Of a stretch of DNA of 64,000 nt, positions 35,621-46,431 are shown piece after piece (position 1 is the stretch's first letter; the number at the start of each line of letters is the position of its first letter). The DNA is from Bacteroidales bacterium UBA4231 (GTDB taxonomy: Bacteria > Bacteroidota > Bacteroidia > Bacteroidales > UBA932). The stretch covers positions 32,245-96,244 of the forward strand of contig DGXN01000030.1 of assembly GCA_002396335.1 (NCBI GenBank). Direction: 5' to 3'. A model generated the notes under the pieces. The model searched no databases and had not been told where the DNA came from. It saw only the letters and a program-made list of their open reading frames with translations. The position numbers and the translations under genes are program-made.

Positions 35621-36040
35621 TTACGGCTTGGGAGTCAGTGCCAGCGTGATCTGCGCCTGGGCGCAGCGTTTGCCTTCCACTTCCAGTACGGCGTCGCAGA
35701 CATAGAGGCTGCCCTTGTGATCCACAAGGGTGGCTTTCATTTTACAGACATCTCCGGGATGGACGGTGCCGCGGAATTTGACGTTGTCCAGGCCGCGGTA
35801 CATGACCAGGTGCTCTTCGAAGGCCTCGATAAACAGGGTGAAGCAGCTCTGGGCCATAATCTCACAGAGAATCACCCCCGGTACGATAGGATTGCCGGGG
35901 AAGTGTCCGTCACAGAAATAGGGGTGCTCCGGCACCTGGAAGGAGGCGTGGGCTACGCCGTCCTCGGACTGCCAGGCCTCGTCCAGCAGCAGCATGGGCT
36001 CCCGGTGGGGGAGGATGTCTTTGATCTGGTCCCGTGTCAT
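35621..36040 (-). CDS. 3-hydroxyacyl-ACP dehydratase, FabZ-like
   Basis: 139-residue hot-dog-fold dehydratase of fatty-acid elongation. N-terminus ILPHREPMLLLDEA and the active-site helix GHFPGNPIVPGVILCEIMAQS, with catalytic His and Glu, are FabZ hallmarks. It overlaps the fabF-like gene by 4 nt and is the last gene of the fabK-like/fabF/fabZ minus-strand operon. Given the position after FabF it could instead serve a specialised acyl chain (ladderlane or aryl-polyene-like), but no such cluster is visible. Confidence 0.88.
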   Translation of the reverse strand: MTRDQIKDILPHREPMLLLDEAWQSEDGVAHASFQVPEHPYFCDGHFPGNPIVPGVILCEIMAQSCFTLFIEAFEEHLVMYRGLDNVKFRGTVHPGDVCKMKATLVDHKGSLYVCDAVLEVEGKRCAQAQITLALTPKP

Positions 36041-37293
36041 CCTTTGTAGGGTCTGAAGGCGAGACAGGCGTTATGTCCGCCAAAGCCGAAGGAATTGGAA
36101 AGGCCCAGGGTAAGATGGGTCTTCACGGCCACGTTGGGCGTGTAGTCCAGGTCACATTCCGGATCCGGAGTGTCCAGGTTGATGGTGGGCGGGCAGATGC
36201 CGTCCCTCAGGGCCAGGATGGTGGCGATGGCTTCCGCCGCACCGGCGGCGCCGAACATGTGTCCGGTCATGGACTTGGTGGAGGAGATATGGGCCTTGTA
36301 GGCAAAGTCGCCGAGAGCGGTTTTGCAGGCGAGGGTTTCGGCCTGGTCGTTGAGCTTGGTGCCTGTTCCGTGCGCGTTGATGTACAGGTTGTCTTTTTCG
36401 GGGTCGAAACCAGCTTCCGTGAGGGCGTCATGGATGGAACGGGCCTGGGTCGTGCCGTCCGGGCGGGGGGCGGTGGCATGGAAGGCGTCGCAGGTATTGC
36501 CGTAGCCGACGATTTCTCCATAGATGGTGGCGCCGCGCTCGAGGGCATGGTCCAGGGATTCGAGGATGAGGACGGCGGCGCCGTCACCCATCACGAAACC
36601 TTGCCGGTTCAGGTTGAACGGCAGGGACGAGTACTTGGGATCCTGGGCCCGCGTGAGGGCCTTTGCATTGTAGAAACCGGCCACGCCGAGGGGAATGGAG
36701 GCGTGCTCGGAACCGCCGGCGATGATGGCGTCGGCATAACCGTGGCGGACGGCGCGGTAGGCTTCGCCGATGCAGTGCGACGATGTGGCGCAGGCGGTGA
36801 CGATGTCCAGGCACGGGCCCTTGGCCTGGTGCTTGATGGCGATGTGTCCGGCTGCGATGTTGGAGATCATGGTGGCGATGAACAGCGGCGAAATCCACTT
36901 GCCGCTGGGATCCTCAATCATCTTCTGGGTTTCGCGGTACTGGACCTCGAAACCGCCGATACCGGAACCCACGTACACGCCCAGGCGGTAGGGGTCGATG
37001 TTGGCGTTCTCTCCTTCTGAAACCAGGCCGGACTGCTGGACAGCCTGCCAGGCGGCGGCCATGGCATAGAGGGTAAAGTTGTCCTGCTTGCGGATAAAAG
37101 GCCTTTCCATGCCGAATTTCTCGGCATCGAAGTTTTTGACCTTGCCGGCGAAACTGACCGGCATGTCTTTGAATTCTTCCACGTAATCGATGCCGCAGAC
37201 TCCGTTCAGGAGATTATTCCAGAAGGTGTCCACATCCTGTCCGACGGACGAGATGACACCCATTCCGGTGATGACTACTTTCTTCGGTTCCAT
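36037..37293 (-). CDS. fabF: Beta-ketoacyl-ACP synthase II (FabF)
   Basis: 418-residue condensing enzyme elongating acyl-ACP with malonyl-ACP. Full Cys-His-His triad visible: Cys168 in TACATSSHCIG, His in NAHGTGTKLND, His in STKSMTGHMFGAAG, then the C-terminal NSFGFGGHNACL. Start MEPKKVVITGMGVISSVG is standard, as is length. It sits 13 nt downstream of the FabK-like gene and overlaps fabZ by 4 nt, an operon able to perform condensation, dehydration and enoyl reduction; no ketoreductase or ACP is in this cluster. Confidence 0.93.
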   Translation of the reverse strand: MEPKKVVITGMGVISSVGQDVDTFWNNLLNGVCGIDYVEEFKDMPVSFAGKVKNFDAEKFGMERPFIRKQDNFTLYAMAAAWQAVQQSGLVSEGENANIDPYRLGVYVGSGIGGFEVQYRETQKMIEDPSGKWISPLFIATMISNIAAGHIAIKHQAKGPCLDIVTACATSSHCIGEAYRAVRHGYADAIIAGGSEHASIPLGVAGFYNAKALTRAQDPKYSSLPFNLNRQGFVMGDGAAVLILESLDHALERGATIYGEIVGYGNTCDAFHATAPRPDGTTQARSIHDALTEAGFDPEKDNLYINAHGTGTKLNDQAETLACKTALGDFAYKAHISSTKSMTGHMFGAAGAAEAIATILALRDGICPPTINLDTPDPECDLDYTPNVAVKTHLTLGLSNSFGFGGHNACLAFRPYKG

Positions 37294-37306
37294 ATCGTAT
37301 CCTTTC

Positions 37307-38254
37307 TTATTCGTTGATGAGGCCGGGGGCCTGTTTCAGGAGTTTTTCCGCACCGCCGATGATGTCATCCACGATGGCGGCGGCGCTTTCACGGCGCCGG
37401 ATAAGGCCGGCTACCTCGCCGGCGAGGAAACTGCCGCCCGCAAGGTCTCCGTCAAAGACGGCCTTCCTGAGCGATCCGGTGCCGAAAGCGCGGATGGCGT
37501 CGGCCCGGGCCTGAGGGTCCGCTTCCATTTTTGCAAACTGCTTGCTGAAGGGGGTCTTGAGGCTGCGGACAGCGTCTCCCAGGCTCTTTCCGGTAACCAT
37601 GGTGCCGATGTCCGTGGCCTTGATGAGACGCTCTTTGTAGACGTCGTGTACGCGGCATTCGTCGGCGATGAGGAAGCGGGTTCCCACCTGTACGCCGCAG
37701 GCGCCCAGCAGGAAGGCTGCGGCAGCGCTGCGTCCGTCGAAGATGCCTCCGGCGGCCAGCACCGGGATGTCGACGGCGTCCACCACCTGCGGGACCAGGG
37801 CCATGGTGTGGGTTTCGCCCACGTGGCCGCCGGATTCGGCCCCTTCTGCGATGACGGCCGTGGCGCCCAGCTCCTGCATCTTCAGGGCATAGGCCACCGA
37901 TGCGATGACGGGAATCACGTGGATGCCGGCTGCTTTCCATGCCTCCATGTACGGAGCGGGAGAACCGGCGCCGGTCGTAACCACTTTGACGCCTTCTTCG
38001 ATGACCACGGCGGCGACGTCGGCTGCATCCGGTGCGGCGAGCATGATGTTCACGCCGAAGGGTTTACGGGTCAGTTCGCGGGCTTTGCGGATCTCTGCGC
38101 GGACCGCGTCGGGACCGCCGAGGATGGAGGAAATCAGTCCCAGGCCGCCGGCCTCGGAGACGGCGGCGGCGAGACGGGCGTCGGCAATCCAGGCCATACC
38201 GCCCTGGAAGAGGGGTTTTTCGATCCCCAGGATATGGGTAATTGCAGTTTTCAT
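37307..38254 (-). CDS. FabK-like enoyl-ACP reductase II / nitronate monooxygenase family flavoprotein
   Basis: 315-residue FMN-dependent TIM-barrel protein. The start MKTAITHILGIEKPLFQGGMAW, LISSILGGPDAVRAEI, VIAEGAESGGHVGE and PVLAAGGIFDGRSAAAAFLLGA match the FabK/NPD family. Context with FabF and FabZ favours enoyl-ACP reductase (FabK) over nitronate monooxygenase. ATG 38254 follows the promoter at 38264-38294; a longer frame upstream would cross it. The leader would be only a few bases. Confidence 0.85.
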   Translation of the reverse strand: MKTAITHILGIEKPLFQGGMAWIADARLAAAVSEAGGLGLISSILGGPDAVRAEIRKARELTRKPFGVNIMLAAPDAADVAAVVIEEGVKVVTTGAGSPAPYMEAWKAAGIHVIPVIASVAYALKMQELGATAVIAEGAESGGHVGETHTMALVPQVVDAVDIPVLAAGGIFDGRSAAAAFLLGACGVQVGTRFLIADECRVHDVYKERLIKATDIGTMVTGKSLGDAVRSLKTPFSKQFAKMEADPQARADAIRAFGTGSLRKAVFDGDLAGGSFLAGEVAGLIRRRESAAAIVDDIIGGAEKLLKQAPGLINE

Positions 38255-38263
38255 TTTAGCCTG

Positions 38264-38294
38264 CAAAGTTAATGATTCGCAGTGACATTTGCAA
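38264..38294 (-). promoter_or_regulatory. Bacteroidota-type promoter of the fabK-like/fabF/fabZ operon
   Basis: Minus-strand -33 TTG at 38294-38292, 20-nt spacer, -7 box TAACTTTG at 38271-38264. Its -33 element abuts the -33 of the folP promoter on the other strand (shared TTGCAA, 38289-38294). Confidence 0.65.
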
Positions 38295-38319
38295 AAGCAC
38301 GAAGTTTGTCGTAACTTCG
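38289..38319 (+). promoter_or_regulatory. Probable promoter of folP
   Basis: -33 TTG at 38289-38291, 20-nt spacer, imperfect -7 box TAACTTCG at 38312-38319; ATG at 38328 follows after 8 nt. Confidence 0.45.
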
Positions 38320-38327
38320 GGGTGCCG

Positions 38328-39149
38328 ATGGAAAACCGCATCCATATCATGGGAATCGTGAACCTGACGCCGGACTCCTTCTATGCCGGGAGCCGGGCGG
38401 AAGGATATGCTGCACTGTCCCGCATCGACCGCCTCTTCAGCGAAGGGGCCGACGTCGTGGACCTGGGGGCCTGTTCCACCCGGCCGGGCAGCGTCCAGCC
38501 CTCCCTGGAAGAGGAATGGGCCCGTCTGGAACCGGTTCTGAATGTGCTGGAGGGCCCTGCCGGCCAGGGCATCCGCTTTTCTGTGGACACGTATCGCAGC
38601 GAGGTTGTGCGGCGGGCATACGGACTCATCGGCCCGTTTCTGGTGAACGACATCAGTGCCGGACAGATGGACCCCTGCATGCTGCACACGGTAGGGGAGC
38701 TGGGCCTTCCGTACGTGGCCATGCACATGAGAGGAACGCCCCAGACCATGCAGCAGTTTACCGGCTACCCGGACGTGGTGGAAGAGGTGAGCGGCTTTTT
38801 CCGCGCTTTCGAAAAGAAGGCCCGGGCCGCGGGGATCCGTGACTGGATCCTGGATCCCGGCTTCGGCTTTTCCAAGACCCTGGCGCAGAACTGGGAACTC
38901 CTCAGACGCCTGAGGGAAGTGACGTCGGCTTTTGACCGGCCCGTGCTGGTGGGCCTGTCCCGCAAGAGCATGGTCTATAAAGCATTGGGCATCACCCCGG
39001 AAGAGGCAATGCCCGCTACTGAAATCGTTCAGTTCAAAGCGCTGGAAGGCGGCGCCCGCTGGCTCCGCGTCCACGATGTGGAGGAAGCCGTCCGGACTGT
39101 CCGGCTCTACTCTACAATGTACACGTCGTCTCCCGGGGCGGCGAAGTGA
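38328..39149 (+). CDS. folP: Dihydropteroate synthase
   Basis: 273-residue folate enzyme joining p-aminobenzoate to 6-hydroxymethyl-dihydropterin pyrophosphate; sulfonamide target. Signatures: MGIVNLTPDSFYAGS (usual NVTPDSFSDGG), DLGACSTRPGS, NDISAGQMD, and LDPGFGFSKTLAQNWELL. ATG 38328 is preferred to a TTG at 38289, which lies inside the promoter. Its 3' end overlaps the convergent ftsB-like gene by 43 nt. Confidence 0.94.
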   Translation: MENRIHIMGIVNLTPDSFYAGSRAEGYAALSRIDRLFSEGADVVDLGACSTRPGSVQPSLEEEWARLEPVLNVLEGPAGQGIRFSVDTYRSEVVRRAYGLIGPFLVNDISAGQMDPCMLHTVGELGLPYVAMHMRGTPQTMQQFTGYPDVVEEVSGFFRAFEKKARAAGIRDWILDPGFGFSKTLAQNWELLRRLREVTSAFDRPVLVGLSRKSMVYKALGITPEEAMPATEIVQFKALEGGARWLRVHDVEEAVRTVRLYSTMYTSSPGAAK

Positions 39150-39415
39150 TACGTCTCCCTTGCGAAGGTTTCCAACGAGTCCCTGTTTCCCTTCAGGGAA
39201 GCGATTTCCCGGTCCATGCGGTCAATCTCTTCCTGCAGGCGGGCCATTTCCTTCTGCTGGTTCCTCTCTTCGATGGAGGCGCGGATCCAGTTCAGGACGC
39301 TGTTGTGTGCGAAAAACAGCAGCCACAGGGCTACCCCGGCCGTTACGATAATGACAAAAGGAACCAGGTGGTTATGGTCGTCGCGCTTGAGCCAGGCCCA
39401 TTTGGAAGTATCCAT
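39107..39415 (-). CDS. FtsB/DivIC-type septum formation initiator protein
   Basis: 102-residue bitopic membrane protein of the divisome. One TM helix (about 20-40, VPFVIIVTAGVALWLLFF), then a coiled-coil (about 50-85) with heptad-like Leu/Ile/Met spacing, and the conserved C-terminal ARETYHFAAPGDDVYIVE. This is the FtsB/DivIC layout that pairs with FtsL/FtsQ. ATG 39415 is preferred; upstream frame is the neighbour's shadow. It begins 1 nt after the CPBP protease gene's stop and overlaps folP tail-to-tail. Confidence 0.88.
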   Translation of the reverse strand: MDTSKWAWLKRDDHNHLVPFVIIVTAGVALWLLFFAHNSVLNWIRASIEERNQQKEMARLQEEIDRMDREIASLKGNRDSLETFARETYHFAAPGDDVYIVE

Positions 39416-39416
39416 A

Positions 39417-40340
39417 TCAGTCGACGTTGAGGGTGACGGTGTCAATGTTCCCGCGCTCCTGCTCCAGCGGAATGCGCCGGAATACAAGGAGGCATCCGAT
39501 CAAGGCGGCCACGCCGATGATATACACCATGATATAGGTGTTCCGGCCCATCATGTCAATCCAGTAATCATATCCTTCGAGGGAGGGAATCTGCGACATC
39601 ACCACCGCCGTCCCGTTGTTCACGAAATGGATAAGCATCGTCAGGAGCAGCGAGCCGGTCTTGTAGTACACATATCCCATCACCAGGCCGATGATGAAGG
39701 CATTGAGCGCCTGCCAGGGATTCATGTGGATGAGGGCGAAGAAAAGGGCGCTCACGACGATGGCCCAGCCGGGTTTCATCTTGGTGAGAAGGCCGCGGAG
39801 GACCATGCCCCGGCACAGCCATTCCTCAAAGACGGGGGCGAAGATGGCCGTCAGGAGGAAGGAACTCCAGAAGGGTCCGCCTGTCATCTGCTTCAGCAGT
39901 TCCATGACCATGTCGTACGCTTCTTTCATCCAGGGGATCGAGAGGGTCCACTGGTAGTTGAGGTAGTTGGGCAGGTCGGCCGAAATCATGGTGGCGATGG
40001 TCAGGAGCACGGTTATGAGGCCTATGAACCATCCGCTGTAGGGGCCGAAGTGGCTGCTGTTGAGCTTATAACCCGTCTCGAAAATGCTGTTGCGCTGGCT
40101 CTTCTGTGCGGCATATACCATGGCCGGAAGGAAGGACAGGGGGTACATCACAAGATTACCGTAGTCTATGATAACCTGCTTGGGGACGAGCAGACCCACC
40201 ACGCCGATGACCATGCTGGCGAACAGGCTGCCGATGAGGAACCATCCCAAAAGGACGAACATGCCCTTCACACCCGGAACGTACCAGGCGTGATTGGCGT
40301 AGAGGTCGTAATTGTTGACTTTGCGGGCTCTGAGTTGCAT
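39417..40340 (-). CDS. CPBP-family intramembrane metalloprotease
   Basis: 307-residue polytopic membrane protein (about 8 TM) of the CAAX-protease/bacteriocin-processing family. The glutamate motif FEEWLCRG (EExxxR), the FxxxH motif FFALIHMN and a late HFVNN give the proposed zinc-type active site. Start ATG 40340, 1 nt after the preceding stop, is preferred over 40367, which overlaps that gene by 26 nt. Substrate unknown; no bacteriocin genes nearby. Confidence 0.86.
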   Translation of the reverse strand: MQLRARKVNNYDLYANHAWYVPGVKGMFVLLGWFLIGSLFASMVIGVVGLLVPKQVIIDYGNLVMYPLSFLPAMVYAAQKSQRNSIFETGYKLNSSHFGPYSGWFIGLITVLLTIATMISADLPNYLNYQWTLSIPWMKEAYDMVMELLKQMTGGPFWSSFLLTAIFAPVFEEWLCRGMVLRGLLTKMKPGWAIVVSALFFALIHMNPWQALNAFIIGLVMGYVYYKTGSLLLTMLIHFVNNGTAVVMSQIPSLEGYDYWIDMMGRNTYIMVYIIGVAALIGCLLVFRRIPLEQERGNIDTVTLNVD

Positions 40341-40341
40341 T

Positions 40342-41274
40342 TTAGTAAAGAGGGCTGGGGTAGACACCTTGTTCTACCAGTTCGGCAAATTTGGCCACGA
40401 CGCCGGGACGGTCTTCCTTGTAGGTGACACCGAACCAGTGGGACGGGGTGGAAAGGACCTCGCAGGAGCCTTTACCGCTTTTGATGATAACGTCCACGGC
40501 GTAGGGGATGTAGTATTCCTTCTTGGGCTCGGCGATGTGCTGGGCGAGGAAGGTTTTGAAGATGTCGGCACTTTTGGCGAAGTAGTCCGGGGTAAAGCCC
40601 CACATGTTCATGGAGCAGAGGGCCTTGGCCTGGAGGGTGACGTGGTTTTCTCCGCTCACGGAGTTGTCGCCGTAGACTTTGCCGTCGGCCTCTTTGGCGA
40701 TGTTCAGGTGTTCGGCGATGTCGGTGAGGTTGCCGGAGGCGTCGTAGGAGCAGATGCCGCGTGATACGCCGCCGCTCTCGCTGAGGGTGTTTTCCAGCTC
40801 GAAGCCGACGATGCAGTACTGGCCTTCGGTGGCAGCGTGCCTGCGGCACCAATCGCCCAGGATGCGGAAGGACTCCTTGCCGTAGAAGTCGTCACCGTTG
40901 ATGACGGCGAAGGGCTCGTGGATGACGTCGGCCGCCATGAGGACGGCGTGGGCGGTGCCCCAGGGCTTTACACGGTCTGCCGGTACTTGGAAGGGAGCGG
41001 GAATCTTGTCCAGTTCCTGGGTCACGAAGACAAACTGCAGGGGCTCTCCGTCGACGGTCTTGACACCGGCGTATTTCTCCTTTACGGCTTCTTCCATCTG
41101 GGCTTTGAAGGATTCACGGACAATGTACACCACTTTTCCGAAACCGGCTTCCACAGCGTCGTGGATGCTGTAGTCGATGATGGTTTCTCCATGGGGGCCC
41201 AATCCGTCCATTTGTTTGAGTCCGCCGTAACGGCTGCCCATGCCGGCAGCGAGCACTAAAAGGGTAGGTTTCAT
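40342..41274 (-). CDS. Sugar-phosphate nucleotidyltransferase family protein
   Basis: 310-residue NTP-transferase of the UDP-glucose/GDP-mannose pyrophosphorylase superfamily. The start LVLAAGMGSRYGGLKQMD has the LxAGxGxR...K nucleotide-binding signature; VINGDDFYG is the metal-binding stretch. ATG 41274 is preferred; the longer frame is the shadow of the DUF4293 gene. Which sugar and nucleotide are used is not visible. It precedes the CPBP gene by 1 nt and follows DUF4293. Confidence 0.85.
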   Translation of the reverse strand: MKPTLLVLAAGMGSRYGGLKQMDGLGPHGETIIDYSIHDAVEAGFGKVVYIVRESFKAQMEEAVKEKYAGVKTVDGEPLQFVFVTQELDKIPAPFQVPADRVKPWGTAHAVLMAADVIHEPFAVINGDDFYGKESFRILGDWCRRHAATEGQYCIVGFELENTLSESGGVSRGICSYDASGNLTDIAEHLNIAKEADGKVYGDNSVSGENHVTLQAKALCSMNMWGFTPDYFAKSADIFKTFLAQHIAEPKKEYYIPYAVDVIIKSGKGSCEVLSTPSHWFGVTYKEDRPGVVAKFAELVEQGVYPSPLY

Positions 41275-41281
41275 AGTTATG

Positions 41282-41716
41282 TTATTTTTTGTTTCTTTTT
41301 CTTCTTTCCCTGACGCGATAGGCGCTCTCCACCATGAGCTGGTCCTGGAAACAGCCGCGGGCCGCCAGGAAGTTGCAGATGGAGATGACAAGCGGGAACA
41401 CCACCGTCCAGCTGAACACCGGGCCCTCGAAGGTGAAGTACATCCAAGCCAGCCAGATTTGCATGCCCAGGGCGATGATGCCGCTGAGGACCGCGAGCCG
41501 CATCTGCAGAATTCTGCCTTTGTACACCGCCAGGGCAAGGACAATGAGAAAAGCCAGGATGCCCAGCAGTATGCCGAAATAAGGCTTCTGGAGTTGCCAG
41601 TAGCTGACCGCCTGCATGCCGTCAGGACCGGCTGCTTTGTAGGCCGTTCCAAAACACAAAGCCGCAACCAGTGCGGCGGAAATCAGTAAGTATAGGGTTT
41701 GAATTCTTTGCCACAT
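41282..41716 (-). CDS. DUF4293-family membrane protein
   Basis: 144 residues with four hydrophobic segments, matching the Bacteroidota-specific DUF4293 family whose members begin M-x-QRIQT-LYL as here (MWQRIQTLYLL). I chose ATG 41716: the earlier ATG (41731) is only 5 nt from the -7 box. Function unknown. First gene of the minus-strand operon that continues to the nucleotidyltransferase, CPBP protease and FtsB-like genes. Confidence 0.83.
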   Translation of the reverse strand: MWQRIQTLYLLISAALVAALCFGTAYKAAGPDGMQAVSYWQLQKPYFGILLGILAFLIVLALAVYKGRILQMRLAVLSGIIALGMQIWLAWMYFTFEGPVFSWTVVFPLVISICNFLAARGCFQDQLMVESAYRVRERRKRNKK

Positions 41717-41736
41717 AATCGTAAGCTTCAATCATA

Positions 41737-41744
41737 CAAAGATA
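41737..41744 (-). promoter_or_regulatory. -7 box of the DUF4293 operon
   Basis: Minus-strand TATCTTTG at 41744-41737, 20 nt before ATG 41716. No clear -33 TTG. Confidence 0.5.
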
Positions 41745-41757
41745 CTAAATAAATCAT

Positions 41758-41765
41758 TATCTTTG
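41758..41765 (+). promoter_or_regulatory. -7 box of tmk
   Basis: TATCTTTG at 41758-41765, 23 nt before the tmk ATG at 41789; the two divergent -7 boxes lie within 30 bp and face apart. Confidence 0.5.
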
Positions 41766-41788
41766 CATACTGATAAACTGAAAATCGT

Positions 41789-42469
41789 ATGCTGGTTGTA
41801 TTGGAAGGGCTTGACGGGGCGGGGAAGTCCACTCAGGTCAGACTGCTCAGGGATTATCTCACTCAAAGGTGTGGAGAATTGGAGTATATCCACTTCCCGC
41901 GCTATGACGCGCCTGTTTACGGAGATCTCATTTCCCGTTTCCTCAGGGGGGATTTCGGCTCCAATGAGACGGTGCATCCCCAGCTGGTGGCCCTTCTGTT
42001 TGCAGAAGACCGGCATGGCGCCGCCCCTGCGATCCGGCAGGCTCTGGAAGCGGGGAAGACCGTCCTGTTGGACCGTTATGTCTACTCCAACATCGCCTAC
42101 CAGTGCGCCAAACTTTCCGACATGGCGGAGCGGCGTCGCCTGAGGGATTGGATCTTCAACACCGAATATGGCGCGTTTGAGCTTCCGGAGCCGGACCTGA
42201 ACCTGTTCCTGGACGTCCCCATCGGCTTTGTGGAGCAGAGTCTCCACAGGCACCGGGAAGGGGCCGACCGCAATTACCTCGAAGGCGCACAGGACATCCA
42301 TGAGGCGTCCATTCTCTTCCAGCGGGCTGTGCGGGACATGTATCTTGGCGAAACGGCCCGCGACCCGCGCTTCCTCCGGATCGACTGCAGCGCTCCGGAC
42401 GGCAGTATGCTTCCGCCGCAGGATATCTTCGGCCGTGTACAGGCCACCATTGACCCTTATCTGAAATGA
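41789..42469 (+). CDS. tmk: Thymidylate kinase
   Basis: 226-residue dTMP kinase. P-loop GLDGAGKST at residues 7-15, DRY motif in VLLDRYVYSN, and a lid region RHREGADRNYLE. A GGLGAPLD-like Arg in the P-loop is absent, so this is a type II enzyme with lid Arg residues. Start ATG 41789 lies 23 nt after a -7 box. Its stop overlaps the DoxX-like gene by 4 nt. Confidence 0.94.
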   Translation: MLVVLEGLDGAGKSTQVRLLRDYLTQRCGELEYIHFPRYDAPVYGDLISRFLRGDFGSNETVHPQLVALLFAEDRHGAAPAIRQALEAGKTVLLDRYVYSNIAYQCAKLSDMAERRRLRDWIFNTEYGAFELPEPDLNLFLDVPIGFVEQSLHRHREGADRNYLEGAQDIHEASILFQRAVRDMYLGETARDPRFLRIDCSAPDGSMLPPQDIFGRVQATIDPYLK

Positions 42470-43650
42470 ATCCGACCGTTCAAGCCATCCGCCGTTTTGC
42501 CGCGGCCCTGGTGGGCATCCTGTTCGTGGTGTCCGGCCTGCTGAAAATCATCGACCCGGTGGGCACCATGCTCATCGTCACGGAGTACTGCAAGTTTTTC
42601 CATATCGGCTTCCTGATACCGGCGGCCAAGGGAATCGGCATTGTCCTCGCTACGCTGGAGGCGCTGCTGGGCATTGCGCTCATTACGGGCGTACTCAGGA
42701 AGGTGGCGGCCGTCTGCGCCTATGTGATGCTGGGCGTTTTCACCGTGATTACACTGGTCCTGTGGATTGTCAATCCGGTCATGGACTGCGGCTGCTTCGG
42801 GCAGGCCGTGCATCTGACCCACGCCCAGAGTTTCCTGAAGAATCTGGTGCTGCTGGGCCTCTGTGTCCTTGCGTTTACTCCGCTCAAAGATATGGGCAGG
42901 CCCAAACCGCGGAAAATCGTGTCGGCCGCCCTTGCCCTGGTGAGTGTCCTGTTCGCCGTCGTTTACAGCAATACACACCTCCCTATCGTGGATTTCACGG
43001 CTTTTGACTGGGGCGCGGAACTGTTTGCCTCCCTGGAGGACGACGTCACCGGCGACAACCATTACCAGCCCGTTTTCATCTATGAGAAAGACGGTCAGCG
43101 CGGCACGTTCACGCTGAGCACCCTGCCGGACAGCACCTGGACTTTTGTTGCGCAGGATACCCTGTATCGGCCCACCGTGGGCATGAGCGGAGAGTATCCC
43201 ATCCTCGGATTCCGCGACGCGGAAGGGGAGTACAGGGACCGCATGGCCGCGGAAGGGAAGGTAGTGGTCTTTTCAGTGTACGACTTGAAGAAAGCGCGCT
43301 GGGAGCGGCTGCAGGAGCAGTACAACGCCGTCGCTGCGGCAGGTGCCATGCCGCTCGTGCTTCTTGCCTCCTACCCTGCGGAGGCGGCTCGTCTGGGCGC
43401 TCCCGCCACCCTGCCTCTTTACTATGCCGACTACAAGACCCTCATCACCCTGAACCGCTCCAACGGCGGCGGCAGTTATTTCTGCGAAGGGGAACTGGTG
43501 CACAAGTGGCCTTCGGCCGATTTCCCGGAATCCATTCAGGACACCCTGGCCGAAGAACCGGTAGCGCTTTCGACATACCACATAGTAAGGCGCCGCCTCA
43601 AAGCACAGGGATTCTGCGTTTATCTGGCGGCGCTGTTACTGCTGCTGTAA
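42466..43650 (+). CDS. DoxX-like / BT_3928-family membrane protein
   Basis: 394 residues. The N-terminal half (about 1-150) has four TM helices with the MauE/DoxX pattern: FAAALVGILFVVSGLLKIIDP, a long TM2-TM3 stretch, and a Cys motif CGCFG near residue 105 before TM4. The second half is a soluble periplasmic-type domain (about 165-370) and the C-terminus ends in a hydrophobic helix (LLLLL). Similar proteins in Bacteroidota are annotated BT_3928; the Cys pair suggests thiol/quinone redox work, as in MauE-like proteins, which is inference. Overlaps tmk by 4 nt and converges on infB 9 nt away. Confidence 0.78.
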   Translation: MNPTVQAIRRFAAALVGILFVVSGLLKIIDPVGTMLIVTEYCKFFHIGFLIPAAKGIGIVLATLEALLGIALITGVLRKVAAVCAYVMLGVFTVITLVLWIVNPVMDCGCFGQAVHLTHAQSFLKNLVLLGLCVLAFTPLKDMGRPKPRKIVSAALALVSVLFAVVYSNTHLPIVDFTAFDWGAELFASLEDDVTGDNHYQPVFIYEKDGQRGTFTLSTLPDSTWTFVAQDTLYRPTVGMSGEYPILGFRDAEGEYRDRMAAEGKVVVFSVYDLKKARWERLQEQYNAVAAAGAMPLVLLASYPAEAARLGAPATLPLYYADYKTLITLNRSNGGGSYFCEGELVHKWPSADFPESIQDTLAEEPVALSTYHIVRRRLKAQGFCVYLAALLLLL

Positions 43651-43659
43651 GAAACGCTC

Positions 43660-46407
<2,748 letters not shown>

Positions 46408-46431
46408 ATATTAACCCCTTTTTTGTCTAAA

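Noticed and set aside
38289..38327. TTG start adding 13 residues to FolP
   Set aside because: The segment overlaps the predicted -33 and -7 elements; ATG 38328 gives a standard length.
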